This document shows positions 1 to 7,546 of a DNA stretch of 64,000 nt, in pieces. Position 1 is the first letter of the stretch; every line of letters begins with the position of its first letter. The stretch comes from Vibrio sp. AND4 (GTDB taxonomy: Bacteria > Pseudomonadota > Gammaproteobacteria > Enterobacterales > Vibrionaceae), in NCBI RefSeq assembly GCF_000171815.1, contig NZ_ABGR01000002.1, positions 62,001-126,000 of the forward strand. Reading direction: 5' to 3'. The notes below the pieces were generated by a model that was not told the DNA's origin, searched no databases, and saw nothing but the letters and a program-made list of their open reading frames with translations. A program made the position numbers and the translations under genes.

Positions 1-489
1 GTTGTAAGTCAACAAACCTTGATTGATAACGGCGGTTTGAGTGCCTTGATTGGTCAACTGTCTCAAACGGTGCACCAATCAAACCTTGGTGGTGTCGTGG
101 GTATATTTGCTGATCTTGCGCTTCTTACGTCTTTCCTGGGTGTGAGTTTGGGGCTGTTTGAGTTCCTAGGCGACACGATCAAAGGTAATAGCGAAAAGCC
201 AAATCGATTAGTAGCAGCAGTGATCACTTTTGTACCACCGTTAGGTTTTGCATTGTTTTACCCACAAGGCTTTATTATTGCGCTGGGTTATGCCGCGATT
301 GCTTTGGCTATTCTCGCGATATTTCTACCACTAGTGATGGTGATTAAGGTGCGTCGTTCTGATGAGTTTACTGGCGAATACCGTGTCGCGGGCGGTCATG
401 GGGCTCTGTTAGTTACGGGCGTCGCAGGCACAGGTATTGTTATGGTGCAACTACTCATTACTTTGGGTGTGCTTCCTCCGTTGGGATAA
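1..489 (+). CDS. tyrP: Aromatic amino acid (tyrosine-type) permease, 3' part
   Basis: This is the C-terminal end of an inner-membrane transporter; the frame is open from base 1, so the start lies outside the window. About 162 residues are visible, with strongly hydrophobic helices. The segment with GLFEFLGD, then a charged loop (GNSEKPNR), then VVAAVITFVPPLGFALFYPQGF resembles the last helices of the HAAAP family (TyrP/Mtr proton-coupled tyrosine or tryptophan permeases), which import aromatic amino acids. A strong terminator follows 36 bases after the stop, so it ends its transcription unit. The choice of TyrP over Mtr or TnaB is from overall resemblance only. Confidence 0.8.
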   Translation, partial: VVSQQTLIDNGGLSALIGQLSQTVHQSNLGGVVGIFADLALLTSFLGVSLGLFEFLGDTIKGNSEKPNRLVAAVITFVPPLGFALFYPQGFIIALGYAAIALAILAIFLPLVMVIKVRRSDEFTGEYRVAGGHGALLVTGVAGTGIVMVQLLITLGVLPPLG

Positions 490-524
490 TCGCAAACCGG
501 ATTGATATCTTGGTATGTTTATGA

Positions 525-555
525 AGCCAGTGCGAAGTTCAGCACTGGCTTTTTT
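525..555 (+). terminator. Rho-independent terminator after the permease gene
   Basis: A perfect 9-bp stem (AGCCAGTGC at 525-533 pairs with GCACTGGCT at 542-550) is followed by a run of six T on the + strand. Confidence 0.9.
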
Positions 556-801
556 GATCTAGGTTTAATTATCGTAGTGTTTACGATGAAAATTTTAGCG
601 AAAAAATGATTTATTTCCTTAACTTATGTCGTGGTGTGTAGATAGTTTAAATGCAAAAAAGTTGCCCTACTCACATCAAATACGCTGACCTTCATGCGCT
701 TTTCATCTGGTTTGAGCATATTGAGGTGTGGTGCAGCGAAATGAGTTTCTATTCGTAAAACCGCTCTATGCGTAAACCGTGAAGTGAATCAAATCGAAAT
801 A

Positions 802-830
802 TTGACGAGGAGGTCGGAATAAACAATACT
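802..830 (+). promoter_or_regulatory. Probable sigma-70 promoter of the SOS small gene
   Basis: TTGACG (802-807) and AATACT (825-830) are separated by 17 bases, close to the sigma-70 consensus. The -10 element overlaps the LexA box at 829-844, so bound LexA would block RNA polymerase. The rest of the 490-864 gap shows only the upstream terminator and AT-rich sequence. Confidence 0.65.
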
Positions 831-844
831 GTACATGTATACAG
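829..844 (+). promoter_or_regulatory. LexA operator (SOS box)
   Basis: The sequence CTGTACATGTATACAG fits the gammaproteobacterial SOS box CTGT-N8-ACAG exactly in both arms, and the AT-alternating centre is typical of strong boxes. It lies 20 bases before the start of the 71-aa gene and overlaps its -10 element. Confidence 0.88.
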
Positions 845-864
845 TTACTGGTTGGAGGTGAAGT

Positions 865-1080
865 ATGTTGTGGGAAACCTTAGAAAGAGTAAACCGCTTA
901 CGCCAACAAGCACTTGCGAATGCTGAGTTCGTAGAGTCTGCAAAAGAACATGAAGAAGCTTTGCATGACCAAGAGTGTCACTATCAATCAAGAAAACGGT
1001 CAGCCAAGGACAAACACAGCACGAAATCATTGGCCGATATCTATAAACAAGTGGAGTTTGGCGCCGACGCTCGTCATTAA
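865..1080 (+). CDS. Small charged protein, predicted SOS-induced
   Basis: A 71-aa protein with no domain I recognise. It is rich in Glu, Lys, Arg and His, predicted largely helical, and has no signal peptide or membrane segment, so it should be a small cytoplasmic protein. The start is supported by a GGAGGTG ribosome site 5 bases before the ATG. A LexA box sits over its promoter, and it is flanked upstream by the permease terminator, so it forms its own SOS transcription unit. By analogy with other small SOS proteins it could modulate division, repair or a toxin, but nothing in the sequence shows which. The gene is convincing because promoter, operator, ribosome site and frame line up. Confidence 0.75.
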   Translation: MLWETLERVNRLRQQALANAEFVESAKEHEEALHDQECHYQSRKRSAKDKHSTKSLADIYKQVEFGADARH

Positions 1081-1257
1081 TCCATTCAGGTACGCTGCGG
1101 CTATTACCTAATTTTTCTCACCGCCGCAGATTGTATATCTGGACTCATAACACTGAAAATCTTGCTAATAAAACGACTAATTAATGATTTACCTATCAAT
1201 AATCCAAATAAAATTATCTTTACGTAACAATGTTATAATGATTGGTCTCTAAAGCAC

Positions 1258-1292
1258 AAAAAGTCCCCCGTACTAATTATGGGGGACTTTTT
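1258..1292 (-). terminator. Bidirectional hairpin terminator
   Basis: AAAAAGTCCCCC (1258-1269) and GGGGGACTTTTT (1281-1292) form a perfect 12-bp stem with A and T tracts on both sides. It serves the minus-strand gene ending at 1291 and possibly the plus-strand SOS gene. Confidence 0.85.
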
Positions 1293-1839
1293 AGAAATCA
1301 GCTTTCCTCACGTAATGTGGGTTTTTGTATTTTTTCTCAGGCCCGAAAGTCGAGATCACTAATTTGTTCCACAGTGTTTTGTCAAACTCGCCTTTTGGGA
1401 TAGAAGGGTACAATGTCTCTTCTTCTTCTCTTGCAAAGTTCATGTACTGCTTTTTCTTGATTTGGTTGTACTTTTTTGCAATTTGATTGTGTTTACTCAC
1501 CCATTCAAGCTTGTAATCACGCAGGACCTTCTCAGCTTTCTCGACATCCATCCGTGACAAGAAAAGCCGTTTATATGAGACTTTCCTATCTAACATGGTT
1601 CGCATGACGGTTTGAATGTATTTACCATGGTGGGTAATGGTGATGTCATTCGCATCGACTGATGGGATACACCAGCCTTTTGGTAAAAAGTTTGGCTTCT
1701 TAAACTGCTTATTACGCTCCATTAGTACCTGATGAAGAATTAAATCAGATGTGCCGCGGAAAGTTTTTTGCCATTTTGCGATTCGTATTTGTAACGAACC
1801 AGGCAAGCGATAGATGTTAGTGAACTTATCTTTGTCCAT
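1291..1839 (-). CDS. Hypothetical basic protein
   Basis: A 182-aa protein I do not recognise. It is very rich in Lys and Arg, with a Lys-rich helical stretch near residues 110-135 (WVSKHNQIAKKYNQIKKKQY), and has no signal peptide or membrane segment. High basicity would fit nucleic-acid binding, but this is only a composition argument. It begins with MDKDKF and ends at a strong bidirectional terminator. The upstream gap to the mdlB end is about 260 bases and holds only a GC hairpin (2046-2071) and AT-rich sequence, so it is probably monocistronic. Confidence 0.6.
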   Translation of the reverse strand: MDKDKFTNIYRLPGSLQIRIAKWQKTFRGTSDLILHQVLMERNKQFKKPNFLPKGWCIPSVDANDITITHHGKYIQTVMRTMLDRKVSYKRLFLSRMDVEKAEKVLRDYKLEWVSKHNQIAKKYNQIKKKQYMNFAREEEETLYPSIPKGEFDKTLWNKLVISTFGPEKKYKNPHYVRKADF

Positions 1840-2101
1840 GGACTTCCGTCATGAAATTAATATGCAATGTGGGAATAGGCAGACGCGAGTGTTCAGCTAA
1901 GCATTAGTTACATTGCTGAGCGTTATCGTGTCGGTTAATGGTACGATTTTACAACGACCTCAAGGCTAATAGCGAGAGTCTATGTCAATAATAGGTTAGA
2001 AATAAACAAACTGTTTAGATTATTGACGGAATGTTAGCATGAGGAGAGCCCGCAGCATGACTACCGGGCTCAAGTTGGCGTTGCTTATCGCAATGGGCTG
2101 T

Positions 2102-3880
2102 TTAAATCGCTTTCTCAAACTGCTTATCGTCTTCTTCTTCGATTTGCTGAATATGACGATTTACTTGTTGCAGTTGGTACATTTGGGCATATCGACCATT
2201 TTGTTTCAACAGCGATTGATGTGTGCCGTTCTCAGCTAAATCACCGTGATGCAGAACGAGGATTTGGTCTGCGTCTAAAATCGTCGACAATCGGTGCGCA
2301 ATGACCACCAGTGTCATATCTTGGCGCAGTACTTCCAGGCTCTTTTGAATCAAAGCTTCGGTGCCAGAGTCAATGTTTGCAGTTGCTTCATCCAAGATCA
2401 GAATCTTTGGTTTGGCCACGAGAACGCGAGCGAGAGCAAGGAGTTGCTTTTGGCCTGCTGACAGATTGGTTTCACCTTGGCCAAGTTGGGTCTCTAACCC
2501 GTTCGGGTATCGACGAATTTGATCGGCAAGACCGACGTTTCCTAACGCATCCCAAATGTGAATATCTGTTATTGCTCTGCCCAAGGAGATGTTGTCGCGC
2601 ACGCTTGCTGGGAGTATATGAGGGTCTTGCTGCACCATGGCGACATCTTTACGAAGTACGCCTTTAGCTAGTGATTTCAGCGGCCTTCCATCAATCAGTA
2701 GTTCGCCGATTTCAGTTGGATAGAAGCCCATAAGCAATGACGCTAGCGTACTTTTACCGCTACCAGTGTGGCCAACAAGGGCGATAAATTCTTGATGTGA
2801 CGCGTTCAGAGATATATCTTTCAACACATCTTGCTTACCATCATAGCTGAACGTTAGGTTTCTGAGTTCAATTGCACCAGTTTGCAACGGATTATGATCA
2901 TCGCCGTATGTTTGTTCCTTGGCATCGATCAACTCGAAAACGCGTTCGCTGGATACGAGTGCTTGCTGGAGTAATGCCAATTGTTGCGTCATCTCAATCA
3001 AAGGCTCGGTTACTCTTGCAAGGTAACTAATAAACGCATAGAGGACACCCACACCTATTAGTTCAACCCCATTATAGCCAAAGATCGCGACAAGACAGAG
3101 TAGGGCAAGGCCTGCGAGTAAGTCCATCAAAGGGCGCAATAAATAGCCGTTCAAACGAATCACTTTCTTTGAAGCCACCAAATGCTCATCAGTGAGGCTG
3201 TTAAACTGTTTATTGAAACGCTCCTCTTGTAGCATTAACTGAACAACGCGCATACCTTGAATCGACTCGCTTAAATTGGCATTAATGTCTGTCAATAAAT
3301 CGCGCATGTCGCGGTAGCTACTGGTGCTCAGTTTTTTAAATAAATACATAAAACCGATCACTATTGGCAGCAGTACTAAGACGACCACGGTTAGTTTCCA
3401 GCTCAGGTAAAACATCACGCCTAGCATCACTAAAATCATCACTGCGTTTTTGACCACAGTGGCGATCAGAAGCTCATAGAACTGCTGCAGAGATTCTGTG
3501 TCGTTGGTGATTCGGGAGACTAGCTTTCCCGCAGGAGTATAATCAAATGCCGATAAAGGTTGCTTAATCACGCCGGCGAACACTTGTTTTCGAATCGTTT
3601 TGATGGTGTTGGTAGCGACAATGCCAAATTGCAGGGATTGAAGGTATTGAAATACTGCCGAGATAAACTGCAAAGTGATGTAGCCCGCCGCTAGCACGAT
3701 CAAGATGTCACGTGAGTAGTTGCCTTTTGCGATGTGTTCATCAATAAAGTATTGGATAAGCCACGGTCCACCAGCGCTGGCTAACGCTGCAATAAACAGC
3801 ATTGTTAAGCCTTTAAGTATCGGTTTCGGTTGGGATAATGAATAAGACATTAACCGCTTGAAGGTTGTTGATTGTTTCAT
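2102..3880 (-). CDS. mdlB: ABC exporter half-transporter MdlB
   Basis: A 592-aa membrane-fused ABC half-transporter: six transmembrane helices in the first ~310 residues, then an ATPase domain. Visible motifs are Walker A (GHTGSGKSTL), signature (LSAGQKQLL, the variant A typical of MdlB) and Walker B (ILILDEATANID). The sequence matches E. coli MdlB closely along its length (593 aa). It should pair with MdlA as a heterodimeric exporter of unknown substrate. The start is set at the ATG (MKQSTTF) two bases after the mdlA stop, with GGGGGA upstream; a longer open frame runs back into mdlA but overlaps it. A T-poor GC hairpin at 2046-2071 follows the gene. Confidence 0.92.
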   Translation of the reverse strand: MKQSTTFKRLMSYSLSQPKPILKGLTMLFIAALASAGGPWLIQYFIDEHIAKGNYSRDILIVLAAGYITLQFISAVFQYLQSLQFGIVATNTIKTIRKQVFAGVIKQPLSAFDYTPAGKLVSRITNDTESLQQFYELLIATVVKNAVMILVMLGVMFYLSWKLTVVVLVLLPIVIGFMYLFKKLSTSSYRDMRDLLTDINANLSESIQGMRVVQLMLQEERFNKQFNSLTDEHLVASKKVIRLNGYLLRPLMDLLAGLALLCLVAIFGYNGVELIGVGVLYAFISYLARVTEPLIEMTQQLALLQQALVSSERVFELIDAKEQTYGDDHNPLQTGAIELRNLTFSYDGKQDVLKDISLNASHQEFIALVGHTGSGKSTLASLLMGFYPTEIGELLIDGRPLKSLAKGVLRKDVAMVQQDPHILPASVRDNISLGRAITDIHIWDALGNVGLADQIRRYPNGLETQLGQGETNLSAGQKQLLALARVLVAKPKILILDEATANIDSGTEALIQKSLEVLRQDMTLVVIAHRLSTILDADQILVLHHGDLAENGTHQSLLKQNGRYAQMYQLQQVNRHIQQIEEEDDKQFEKAI

Positions 3881-3882
3881 GA

Positions 3883-5622
3883 TTAGTCCCCCATGGCTTG
3901 CTCTAGTTTCTGATATTGATGCATTTCCGCATACCAACCTTGACGTGCCAAAAGGGCATTATGTTGACCTCGTTCTACGATGTGTCCGTGATTCAGTACT
4001 ATGATTTCTTGTGCCGCTTCCAGTGCAGTGAGACGATGAGCGATGACAATCAATGATTGCTCACGATAGTAGTTCTCTAAGTTCTCCAGAATCTGGTGCT
4101 CTGTACGTCCATCAACCGCGGAGAGCGCATCATCCAACACCAGCACTTGGGCATTAAGCAGCATAGCGCGAGCGATGGCGATACGTTGTTTTTGACCGCC
4201 AGACAATGTAATGCCTTTTTCACCCACTTCTGTGTGATAGCCATCTGGGAATTTTTCAATATCGTCGTGAACACAAGCCAATTTAGCGGCGCGATAAACG
4301 TCCTCTTTTGTCGCCTCAGGGTTCCCTAAAGCGATGTTGTCGAAGATCGATTTAGAGAACAAGAACGGGCTTTGATTGACGACGGCAAAGCGGCTTCGCC
4401 ACTCCGCGAGTACAGCGTCTTTGATTTTCACATCACCAAACTGAATTGTGCCCTTATCCATATCATGCTGACGCAGCAACAAAGTCAGTAAGGTCGACTT
4501 ACCACTGCCGACAGGGCCAGCAATTCCAAGCATTTTGCCAGGTTCAAGAGTCAAATGAAGGTCGGTTAACGTTGGCGGTAAATCTCTGGACCAGTGGAAT
4601 TGGTCGATCTTAATCTGTAACGGTAAAGGGTGAATGCCTAGTGGCGTTGCACCACTGATGATCTCCGGCTTCTCATCAAGAATTTCTTGTAGTCGGTCCC
4701 ACGCCGCAGAGCCTCGCTCCAAGATGTTGAATAGGAAAGCGAACGCCAGCATCGGCCAAATCATAAGACCTAAGTACATGGTAAAGGCAGTTAAATCCCC
4801 AAGAGTAATGTCGCCTTGCTCAACTAAATAGGCACCAGATGCCACGCTCAAAAAGAAAGACATACCAATGGTTAGCTGAATGGCGGGATCAAAGCGTGCG
4901 TCGATTCGAGCAACAGCGATGTTCTTCTCACCTGTATCGTCAACAACGTTTTCAAAACGTTGCTGCTCTTGGTTTTCGAGTCCGAAAGCACGCAGCATAC
5001 GCACGCCGTTTAGTGACTCTTGCGTCATGTCAGACATGGTGGAGAAGGCTTCTTGAGCGATTTTGAATCGTTTATGTAGAATTCGAACAATGAAAAAGAT
5101 AATGATGGCAAGAAACGGCATCGGCAATAATGCCATTGCGGTTAGCTTCCAACTGATTTGCGTGATCATAATGATGATTACTGCGATACCTGTGATCAAA
5201 GAATCGGCTGCGGTCAACACGCCATCCCCTGCGGTCACGATAATGTTACGTACATCATTGGTACCACGAGCCATTAGGTCGCCAGTTTTGTATCGTTCAA
5301 AGAAATGAGGGGGTTGAGTAGACACATGACGATAGAGACGATTACGCAAAATAGTGCCCAATTCATAACTCGCGCCAAATAGCCAAATTCGCCATAGTAT
5401 TCGACAGCAATATATCGTAAAAAACAGCACGATAAGACCCAGCAACCACATCGTAAGAGTTGTGGTTTTTAGGGTGTCATCGATCACACCATCGACAATA
5501 ATGCCGACCGCTTTGGGAGGTACAAGCTGAAGTGCGGAAATGATGGCAAGCAATAGGACCGAACCTAAATATTGTTTCCATTTTAGTTGAAAATACCAAC
5601 GTAGCTGCCAGAATATTCTCAT
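3883..5622 (-). CDS. mdlA: ABC exporter half-transporter MdlA
   Basis: A 579-aa ABC half-transporter beginning MRIFWQLRWYF, very similar at the N-terminus to E. coli MdlA (590 aa). The membrane domain is followed by an ATPase with Walker A (GPVGSGKSTLL), signature LSGGQKQR and Walker B (VLVLDDALSAVD). The Asp-Asp after the Walker B hydrophobics, where most exporters have Asp-Glu, marks this as a possible degenerate catalytic site, as in other heterodimeric exporters; the Glu is retained in MdlB. The start has an ideal AGGAGG 5 bases upstream. It is the first gene of a two-gene operon with mdlB, separated by two bases. Substrate unknown; multidrug or peptide export is likely from the family. 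Confidence 0.92.
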   Translation of the reverse strand: MRIFWQLRWYFQLKWKQYLGSVLLLAIISALQLVPPKAVGIIVDGVIDDTLKTTTLTMWLLGLIVLFFTIYCCRILWRIWLFGASYELGTILRNRLYRHVSTQPPHFFERYKTGDLMARGTNDVRNIIVTAGDGVLTAADSLITGIAVIIIMITQISWKLTAMALLPMPFLAIIIFFIVRILHKRFKIAQEAFSTMSDMTQESLNGVRMLRAFGLENQEQQRFENVVDDTGEKNIAVARIDARFDPAIQLTIGMSFFLSVASGAYLVEQGDITLGDLTAFTMYLGLMIWPMLAFAFLFNILERGSAAWDRLQEILDEKPEIISGATPLGIHPLPLQIKIDQFHWSRDLPPTLTDLHLTLEPGKMLGIAGPVGSGKSTLLTLLLRQHDMDKGTIQFGDVKIKDAVLAEWRSRFAVVNQSPFLFSKSIFDNIALGNPEATKEDVYRAAKLACVHDDIEKFPDGYHTEVGEKGITLSGGQKQRIAIARAMLLNAQVLVLDDALSAVDGRTEHQILENLENYYREQSLIVIAHRLTALEAAQEIIVLNHGHIVERGQHNALLARQGWYAEMHQYQKLEQAMGD

Positions 5623-5889
5623 TTCGCCTCCTGCTTAAATGATTGAATTTATTATGGAACTATTATTGAGCGAATGAACACGTTTACAAGCATAATTTGG
5701 TGTGAAAATAGAAAACAACACAATGTGTCGATCTTATAGAGGCTTTAGCAATGGCAACCTTATGTATCGCTGAAAGGAGAAGGTGTTACAAAATATTGTG
5801 AAAAAGTTGTTAAATATGGCTTTTGAAAGGTGTTGATAAAAGCAGGAAATCGCTCCAAAAGTAACGCTATTGGAGCTGATTTTGCTGGT

Positions 5890-6381
5890 TTAACAGTCTC
5901 TGGTTTGAATTCCGTATCTTATCTGTTCACCTGCGGTTTTCGGATAATACACTTCGACATAGCAGAGGTGGAAAATGTCGACAGGCTGGTTTGCAAAGCT
6001 GATAAGGAAGTAGGGCTTGTCTTTGTCTTGTGCGCCGTACCAGCGATTGATGGTTAACTGAGGATCAAATCCTGCTAATTCACGAGCTGGAACCACATTC
6101 TTGATGTAACCGAAATAGCCAATTAAATCGTTGTTCCCATCGTTATTTAAATCTATGTTCTTCAGCTGTTCAGCAACGACGTTTTCTTGCGATTGAAGTA
6201 CGGCCTTAGTATAAACTTGTTGATTTGCTGTCGCTAAAGCATCACGGGCCCCTTGCAAGACTGCGATACGAGCGTCCTTCTGGATATTAAGAAATCTTGG
6301 CAGCGCAACAACACTGATTACGCCAAGAATGACAATACAAGCCACTAATTCTATGAGTGTAAAACCCTGAGTATTACGCAA
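5890..6381 (-). CDS. Orphan type IV prepilin / pseudopilin-like protein
   Basis: A 163-aa protein with a textbook class III signal: a short leader MRNTQG, then cleavage before FTLIELVACIVILG, with Glu at mature position 5 and a hydrophobic helix. A PilD-type prepilin peptidase should cleave and methylate it. The globular part has an Asp/Asn-rich loop (DLNNDGNND) resembling the calcium sites of major pseudopilins, and two Cys near the C-terminus (LCYVEV ... TRDC) like pilin disulfide loops. The start chosen is a TTG with GGAGG five bases upstream; the GTG two codons earlier lies inside that ribosome site. No other pilus or type II secretion genes are adjacent, so its partner machinery must be elsewhere. 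Confidence 0.82.
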   Translation of the reverse strand: MRNTQGFTLIELVACIVILGVISVVALPRFLNIQKDARIAVLQGARDALATANQQVYTKAVLQSQENVVAEQLKNIDLNNDGNNDLIGYFGYIKNVVPARELAGFDPQLTINRWYGAQDKDKPYFLISFANQPVDIFHLCYVEVYYPKTAGEQIRYGIQTRDC

Positions 6382-6685
6382 AACCACCTCCGAATCTGTG
6401 TTTTATAGCCAGCTATTTGGAAAAATGTCGGCTGAAAAAGTATTGAAAAAGAATGAAGTGATACGATGATTGGGTCAAGATACGATATATAAAATATGGT
6501 GCGTATTCTTGTATTCTAGACACGTTTAATATGAAACAAAATGTAAGTGTAACCCAAAAACACAAGCCTTCTATTTTTCCAAGGAGTAATTTTAAAGGAG
6601 CGAGAGTTTTTTGAACCATACTTTGAGCAGTGATAGGTCTCAAATTCCTGAATGTTAGGTAAATTCACGACGAGTGATGACGGGA

Positions 6686-7372
6686 TTACACTCGGTTATC
6701 ACCAGTACTAAATGCGATAATTTGACTGATTTCAGACAGGCTTCTACCACATTCTTGCTGCCAATGAAGAAACGCTTTATTGGCGGCATCGAGGGACTTT
6801 TTGGTGTCTTTTCCACCCTCAATGATTTTACAGTTACGCAGGTAAGCCTCAACGTCGCTAGACAGGATAAAAGTGTCCACGCCCATTTGGCGCAGTGTGT
6901 AAGGACCAGTATTACCACCTAGGCGATTGCCGTGTTTCTTCAAATAGGCCCATAGGTCGGTGATCCTTTCTTGTGGCCAATCGGCAACCATTTTGCCAAA
7001 CGAACCGTATTCGATTTTTGCACCGTGGATCATACGAGCGTTAGCAGGGATTGACATAACTTTGGTGAGGTGGCGAATGATGCGTTTGTCGGTTGCTTTG
7101 GTTTCCCATTGTTCATCAGACAACATCAATAGCGGCTCAATCTTAAAGCCAAAGAATACCTCTTCGAAATTCGGCCATTTGTTGCGAACCACACTCCACG
7201 AAATACCACTTTGGAATACCTTCATTGAAAACGCCGCCAGCCAACGGTCATCGGGAATTAGTGCCAGCTCTTCTTTACTTAGTGGGTGAGACAAAAGCGC
7301 TTCAAGTTGATCTTCACCACCTTTACGCTCGGCAGCGCGCTGATAAATCGTGTCAAATTTTTCGATACTCAT
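6686..7372 (-). CDS. DNA-3-methyladenine glycosylase I-like protein
   Basis: A 228-aa cytoplasmic protein resembling the Tag (3-methyladenine DNA glycosylase I) helix-hairpin-helix superfamily. The segment DDRWLAAFSMKVFQSGISWSV parallels the Tag motif in which a Trp/Glu region precedes SGLSW, followed by KWPNFEEVFFGF and a region ending RNCKIIEGG. It probably excises alkylated adenine in base excision repair, though this divergent branch could have another base specificity. The start at MSIEKF fits homologue length; an open frame continues 41 codons further upstream but lacks a ribosome site. It follows the Hsp70 operon terminator and appears to be transcribed alone. Confidence 0.7.
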   Translation of the reverse strand: MSIEKFDTIYQRAAERKGGEDQLEALLSHPLSKEELALIPDDRWLAAFSMKVFQSGISWSVVRNKWPNFEEVFFGFKIEPLLMLSDEQWETKATDKRIIRHLTKVMSIPANARMIHGAKIEYGSFGKMVADWPQERITDLWAYLKKHGNRLGGNTGPYTLRQMGVDTFILSSDVEAYLRNCKIIEGGKDTKKSLDAANKAFLHWQQECGRSLSEISQIIAFSTGDNRV

Positions 7373-7483
7373 AAAAGAAGTTGGTCCTAGTTTATGTCGA
7401 TATTTACCAAGCATACTACGCTTTAGCGGCTGGATCTTGCATCTTGAAGTCACTTGGTTGTACAGCAGTAGGGTGAGGTAGTT

Positions 7484-7507
7484 AAAGCCCCTCACGAGAA
7501 GGGCTTT
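7484..7507 (-). terminator. Hairpin at the end of the Hsp70 operon
   Basis: AAAGCCC (7484-7490) and GGGCTTT (7501-7507) form a stem downstream of the 941-aa Hsp70 gene on the minus strand. The T tract is short, so termination may be partial. Confidence 0.5.
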
Positions 7508-7546
7508 GTTACTTTGTTGATATGTTACTTTGTGATTCGAGGGAGC

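Noticed and set aside
7373..7495. A longer N-terminus for the glycosylase-like gene.
   Set aside because: The extra 41 residues do not resemble the family and lack a ribosome site.
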